NCBI GenBank assembly: GCA_947253135.1
Contig: CAMXYS010000002.1
Location: 1 to 41,927 of the forward strand
Origin: an uncultured Clostridia bacterium
Lineage (GTDB): Bacteria; Bacillota; Clostridia; Saccharofermentanales; Fastidiosipilaceae
Direction: 5' to 3'
Length of the DNA: 41,927 nucleotides
The position numbers and the translations under genes are program-made. This document shows positions 40,356 through 41,927 of the stretch, piece after piece; the stretch's first letter is position 1, and every line of letters starts with the position of its first letter. The notes beneath the pieces were generated by a model. The model searched no databases and was not told where the DNA came from. It saw only the letters and a program-made list of their open reading frames with translations.

Positions 40356-40380
40356 AAAGGTCGGGCAATGTCCGGCCTTT
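40356..40380. terminator. Hairpin directly after the 64-residue gene
   Basis: AAAGGTCGG / CCGGCCTTT forms a 9-bp stem (one wobble or mismatch depending on strand) with a 7-base loop, touching the stop codon at 40381. On the minus strand no T-run follows, so it is at most a weak terminator for the early genes upstream. Confidence 0.4.
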
Positions 40381-40575
40381 TTACTCTGAAAAGACCTCGT
40401 TGACTTCAATGTCGTACTCTTTGCAATAAGCATTAAACATGCCACTCATCAGTCCTCGTTCCGGGGCGTTTAGAATTTCATTCAGCGTATATAATGTGCT
40501 GACAGCTGCATAAATTATTGCAGGCGACCTGCTTATTTCCTCAACAATTGCTTGCATGTCTTCTTTTCTTTTCAT
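40381..40575 (-). CDS. 64-residue early phage protein
   Basis: A helical protein (MKRKEDMQAIVEEISRSPAI; EYDIEVNEVFSE at the end), unrecognised. Its ATG overlaps the preceding stop in ATGA. It probably belongs to the early operon that continues into the recombination genes. Confidence 0.7.
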   Translation of the reverse strand: MKRKEDMQAIVEEISRSPAIIYAAVSTLYTLNEILNAPERGLMSGMFNAYCKEYDIEVNEVFSE

Positions 40576-40793
40576 GCCTTTATTTCCTCGTCATTGTTTC
40601 CTACCGTCTGATTCCAATTGCTCTTTTTACGGCGTTTAATTAGCCTTTTCTGCCTCTCGACCGCCTCCTGTAATGCTCTGCGCTCCTCTAACCTTGTCCG
40701 TGCTTCGTCCCAGCTGACGATGATTAACCCACCTAAGGCTATGAGTACACCCAGCAAAACTGCGGCAAATAAAAATGCTATAGCGTTTATCAT
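40572..40793 (-). CDS. Small single-pass membrane protein
   Basis: A 73-residue protein with one N-terminal hydrophobic helix (NAIAFLFAAVLLGVLIALGG), then a basic helical tail (RQKRLIKRRKKSNWNQ). I start at ATG 40793 behind AGAAGGAG; the longer frame to 40892 lies inside the upstream gene. Early phage membrane proteins of this shape are sometimes superinfection or cell-envelope modifiers; no specific role is seen. Confidence 0.75.
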   Translation of the reverse strand: MINAIAFLFAAVLLGVLIALGGLIIVSWDEARTRLEERRALQEAVERQKRLIKRRKKSNWNQTVGNNDEEIKA

Positions 40794-40999
40794 CTTGTTC
40801 TCCTTCTTATCTCGGCGTCCGTTGGGACGCTCCGCTCTAGTACACTTATTAGGTTCGTCCGGGTGATCCTGTACGGCTTGGTACTGACACAAAGCCTTTG
40901 ATAGGGCTTTAAAAGCCTTGTCACCGTTACCCGGCTGCGATCTAAAAAGCTCATGATGTCGTCCGTGTCGATGATGTCGGGCAGGTCGTTATAGTTCAT
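40790..40999 (-). CDS. Small helix-turn-helix (excisionase/MerR-like) DNA-binding protein
   Basis: A 69-residue protein: DLPDIIDTDDIMSFLDRSRV followed by TVTRLLKPYQRL and a wing-like KPYRITRTNLISVLERS. This is the helix-turn-helix plus wing pattern of HTH_17/excisionase proteins. I start at ATG 40999 (GGGGAGG upstream). It overlaps both neighbours by ATGA. It could act as a directionality factor or an early regulator. Confidence 0.75.
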   Translation of the reverse strand: MNYNDLPDIIDTDDIMSFLDRSRVTVTRLLKPYQRLCVSTKPYRITRTNLISVLERSVPTDAEIRRRTR

Positions 41000-41433
41000 G
41001 TGCCCACCTCCCCGATCGTGCATCTAAGGCCAACCACTCTTAGCATCAAATCCACTCGATCAAAACTAGGTTTAACGCCGTTTAAATAGGTCGAGTAAGT
41101 GTTCTCGCCGAAGCCGCATTTTAGTGACATGTCTTTCTGCGATAAACCGAGCCGACTTCGCTCGCGGTCGATCAGCCTCATGACTTCGTTCGATGTCATC
41201 TGTTCCCTCCTTTCTTTTTCTTCTTGGCTCTTTTCTCCATTTCCGCTGTCGTTAAAGTCGTTAACCGCCACATCTGGGTGGATGGCTATCTCTAGTGATA
41301 GCAGCGCGCTGATGGCCCCCGACCCATCCCAAGACTGGTCAAGGCGGTAGTGCGTCACGCAGCGTATCTGGTTCCCGTCCAAGTAGAGCTGGTTGTCTTT
41401 TATGACTAAGCGCGGCAGCCCCGGTAGTTCCAT
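40996..41433 (-). CDS. Two-in-one gene: 78-residue phage protein in frame with an XRE-family HTH (copy 2)
   Basis: The full frame codes 145 residues. The first 78 (MELPGLPRLVIKDNQLYLDG, then a beta-rich region and a charged KSQEEKERREQ) look like a separate small phage protein. The last 67, from ATG 41199, are a complete XRE HTH (VMRLIDRERSRLGLSQKDMS; GFGENTYSTYLNGVKPSF; MLRVVGLRCTI), co-linear with the free-standing 66-residue HTH at 31603. A strong AAAGGAGG site lies just before codon 79, so the HTH can be made alone by internal initiation as well as a fusion. Confidence 0.75.
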   Translation of the reverse strand: MELPGLPRLVIKDNQLYLDGNQIRCVTHYRLDQSWDGSGAISALLSLEIAIHPDVAVNDFNDSGNGEKSQEEKERREQMTSNEVMRLIDRERSRLGLSQKDMSLKCGFGENTYSTYLNGVKPSFDRVDLMLRVVGLRCTIGEVGT

Positions 41434-41470
41434 CTCTTATCCCTCCTTTCTTGTCTGTTGGTTAGTTGTT
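41425..41470. repeat. Duplicated translation-initiation segment, copy 1
   Basis: About 46 bases, from the first codons of the 41433 gene through its AGGAGG site into the end of the previous gene, are nearly identical to 41681-41730, which has a 4-base insertion. Both downstream proteins start MEL. Confidence 0.75.
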
Positions 41471-41689
41471 GGCGGCCCAGCTACTTTTAATTTCTTCGAG
41501 CGGCGTTCGCTTTAGAAAACTAAGGCTGTATAGCTGCCGCCCGTTCGGCGATATAAACTGCCACCCAGTGGATTGTCTAAAGAAGTTTGCGAACAACCAG
41601 TCTGCTGTCCCTCGGGGTAGTTCTTGGTAGAGGTTGCGGCTGTTAATCTCATCTAAAAGTGCTTGCGTTGGTATGTCCTTTAGTTCCAT
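41462..41689 (-). CDS. 75-residue early phage protein
   Basis: Unrecognised. MELKDIPTQALLDEINSRNL begins the protein, and FISPNGRQLYSLSFLKRTPL is the most regular part. AGGAGGGA precedes the ATG inside the duplicated leader. It is the middle one of three tightly packed small genes. Confidence 0.7.
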   Translation of the reverse strand: MELKDIPTQALLDEINSRNLYQELPRGTADWLFANFFRQSTGWQFISPNGRQLYSLSFLKRTPLEEIKSSWAANN

Positions 41690-41730
41690 CTCTTATCCCT
41701 CCTTTCTTTCTTGTCTTTTGGTTAGTTAGT
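41681..41730. repeat. Duplicated translation-initiation segment, copy 2
   Basis: This is the partner of 41425-41470: the same first codons, AGGAGG site and upstream bases, with TTCT inserted. Confidence 0.75.
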
Positions 41731-41927
41731 GTCTTTTGGCCTGGGCGGTATTGGTAAATGGACTGGATAACTTGCCAGCGCATCCGCCTGTATATTGAGC
41801 CCGGTCAACATCCGGTCCACGTAGGCCGGCATTGAGTTACTCATGTACCAGTACAGGAACGCCGGTGTCATCGGCCCGTCCGGCTTCGCCTCAATCACGG
41901 CATACATGCTTTTGGCTTCCCCGCCCG
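41722..41927 (-). CDS. Early phage protein, probably cut by the window edge
   Basis: The frame is open to the window end. From ATG 41907 it gives 61 residues (MYAVIEAKPDGPMTPAFLYW; HLPIPPRPKDTN at the end), but there is no good ribosome site at that ATG, so the true start may lie outside. It resembles small hypothetical proteins of siphophage early regions; no function is known. Confidence 0.6.
   Translation of the reverse strand, partial: GGEAKSMYAVIEAKPDGPMTPAFLYWYMSNSMPAYVDRMLTGLNIQADALASYPVHLPIPPRPKDTN

Noticed and set aside
33173..41927. CRISPR array or defence island in the early phage region
   Set aside because: Repeats are palindromic units without variable spacers of uniform size, and no cas or known defence genes are present.

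Overview
The window is one contig end from a Gram-positive, low-to-mid GC anaerobe, most likely of the Clostridia (Bacillota). The clues are strong AGGAGG-type ribosome sites, several TTG and GTG starts, a two-iron superoxide reductase beside a ferritin, many Firmicutes-type chromosomal genes, and a siphophage with a Firmicutes-type gene set. Bases 10-42 are not biological. They match the Illumina Nextera Read 1 adapter with the Tn5 mosaic end, so native sequence starts at about base 43, inside a phosphoglucomutase gene.

Chromosomal part (43-13,740): the 3' part of an alpha-phosphohexomutase; a divergent LysR regulator and YeiH-family transporter; a minus-strand cluster of an alpha/beta hydrolase, a small membrane protein and a GNAT acetyltransferase; a sodium-coupled NSS transporter; a DUF503 protein; superoxide reductase and ferritin (oxygen and iron defence); tRNA-Gly(GCC); an exonuclease III gene translationally overlapped with an ABC-exporter ATPase and permease; a decayed gene; and tRNA-Val(GAC). 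Most of these units end in clear hairpin terminators.

Prophage part (about 13,740 to the window end): a 46-base 3' fragment of a tRNA-Lys gene on the minus strand marks one attachment junction. The prophage runs rightward past the window edge, so the integrase, the lysogeny repressor and the other junction are not seen. Next to the junction are three perfect 11-bp tandem repeats and a small plus-strand cassette with its own promoter, a 20-bp palindrome filling the promoter spacer, two tiny genes and a terminator. This is a candidate lysogenic-conversion (moron) unit. Every other phage gene is on the minus strand. Reading in transcription order, from high to low coordinates, they are: small early genes and DNA-binding proteins; a recombination and replication module (SbcC-like ATPase, Sak4-like ATPase, DUF669 protein, SF2 helicase, primase/RepA-type helicase, RusA resolvase); a DUF1492/ArpU-type late regulator; an HNH nuclease; portal; a MuF protein with a C-terminal JAB-like domain, followed by a 52-residue overlapping gene; TerL; scaffold; capsid; connectors; tail tube; tail chaperones with a -1 frameshift signal; tape measure; distal tail and baseplate proteins; an M23 endolysin with two SPOR repeats; and holins.

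The observations most worth following are: the MuF-JAB protein with its ATGA-coupled acidic partner, a candidate phage-borne toxin/immunity pair in an AT-rich insert closed by a terminator; the repressible-looking moron cassette; an array of four palindromic units plus a long GC-rich hairpin after the primase gene (candidate origin or structured RNA); seven 44-residue repeats in the tape measure; the A AAA AAC frameshift site with an upstream Shine-Dalgarno-like element; and the unusual position of TerL downstream of portal and MuF with no recognisable TerS.
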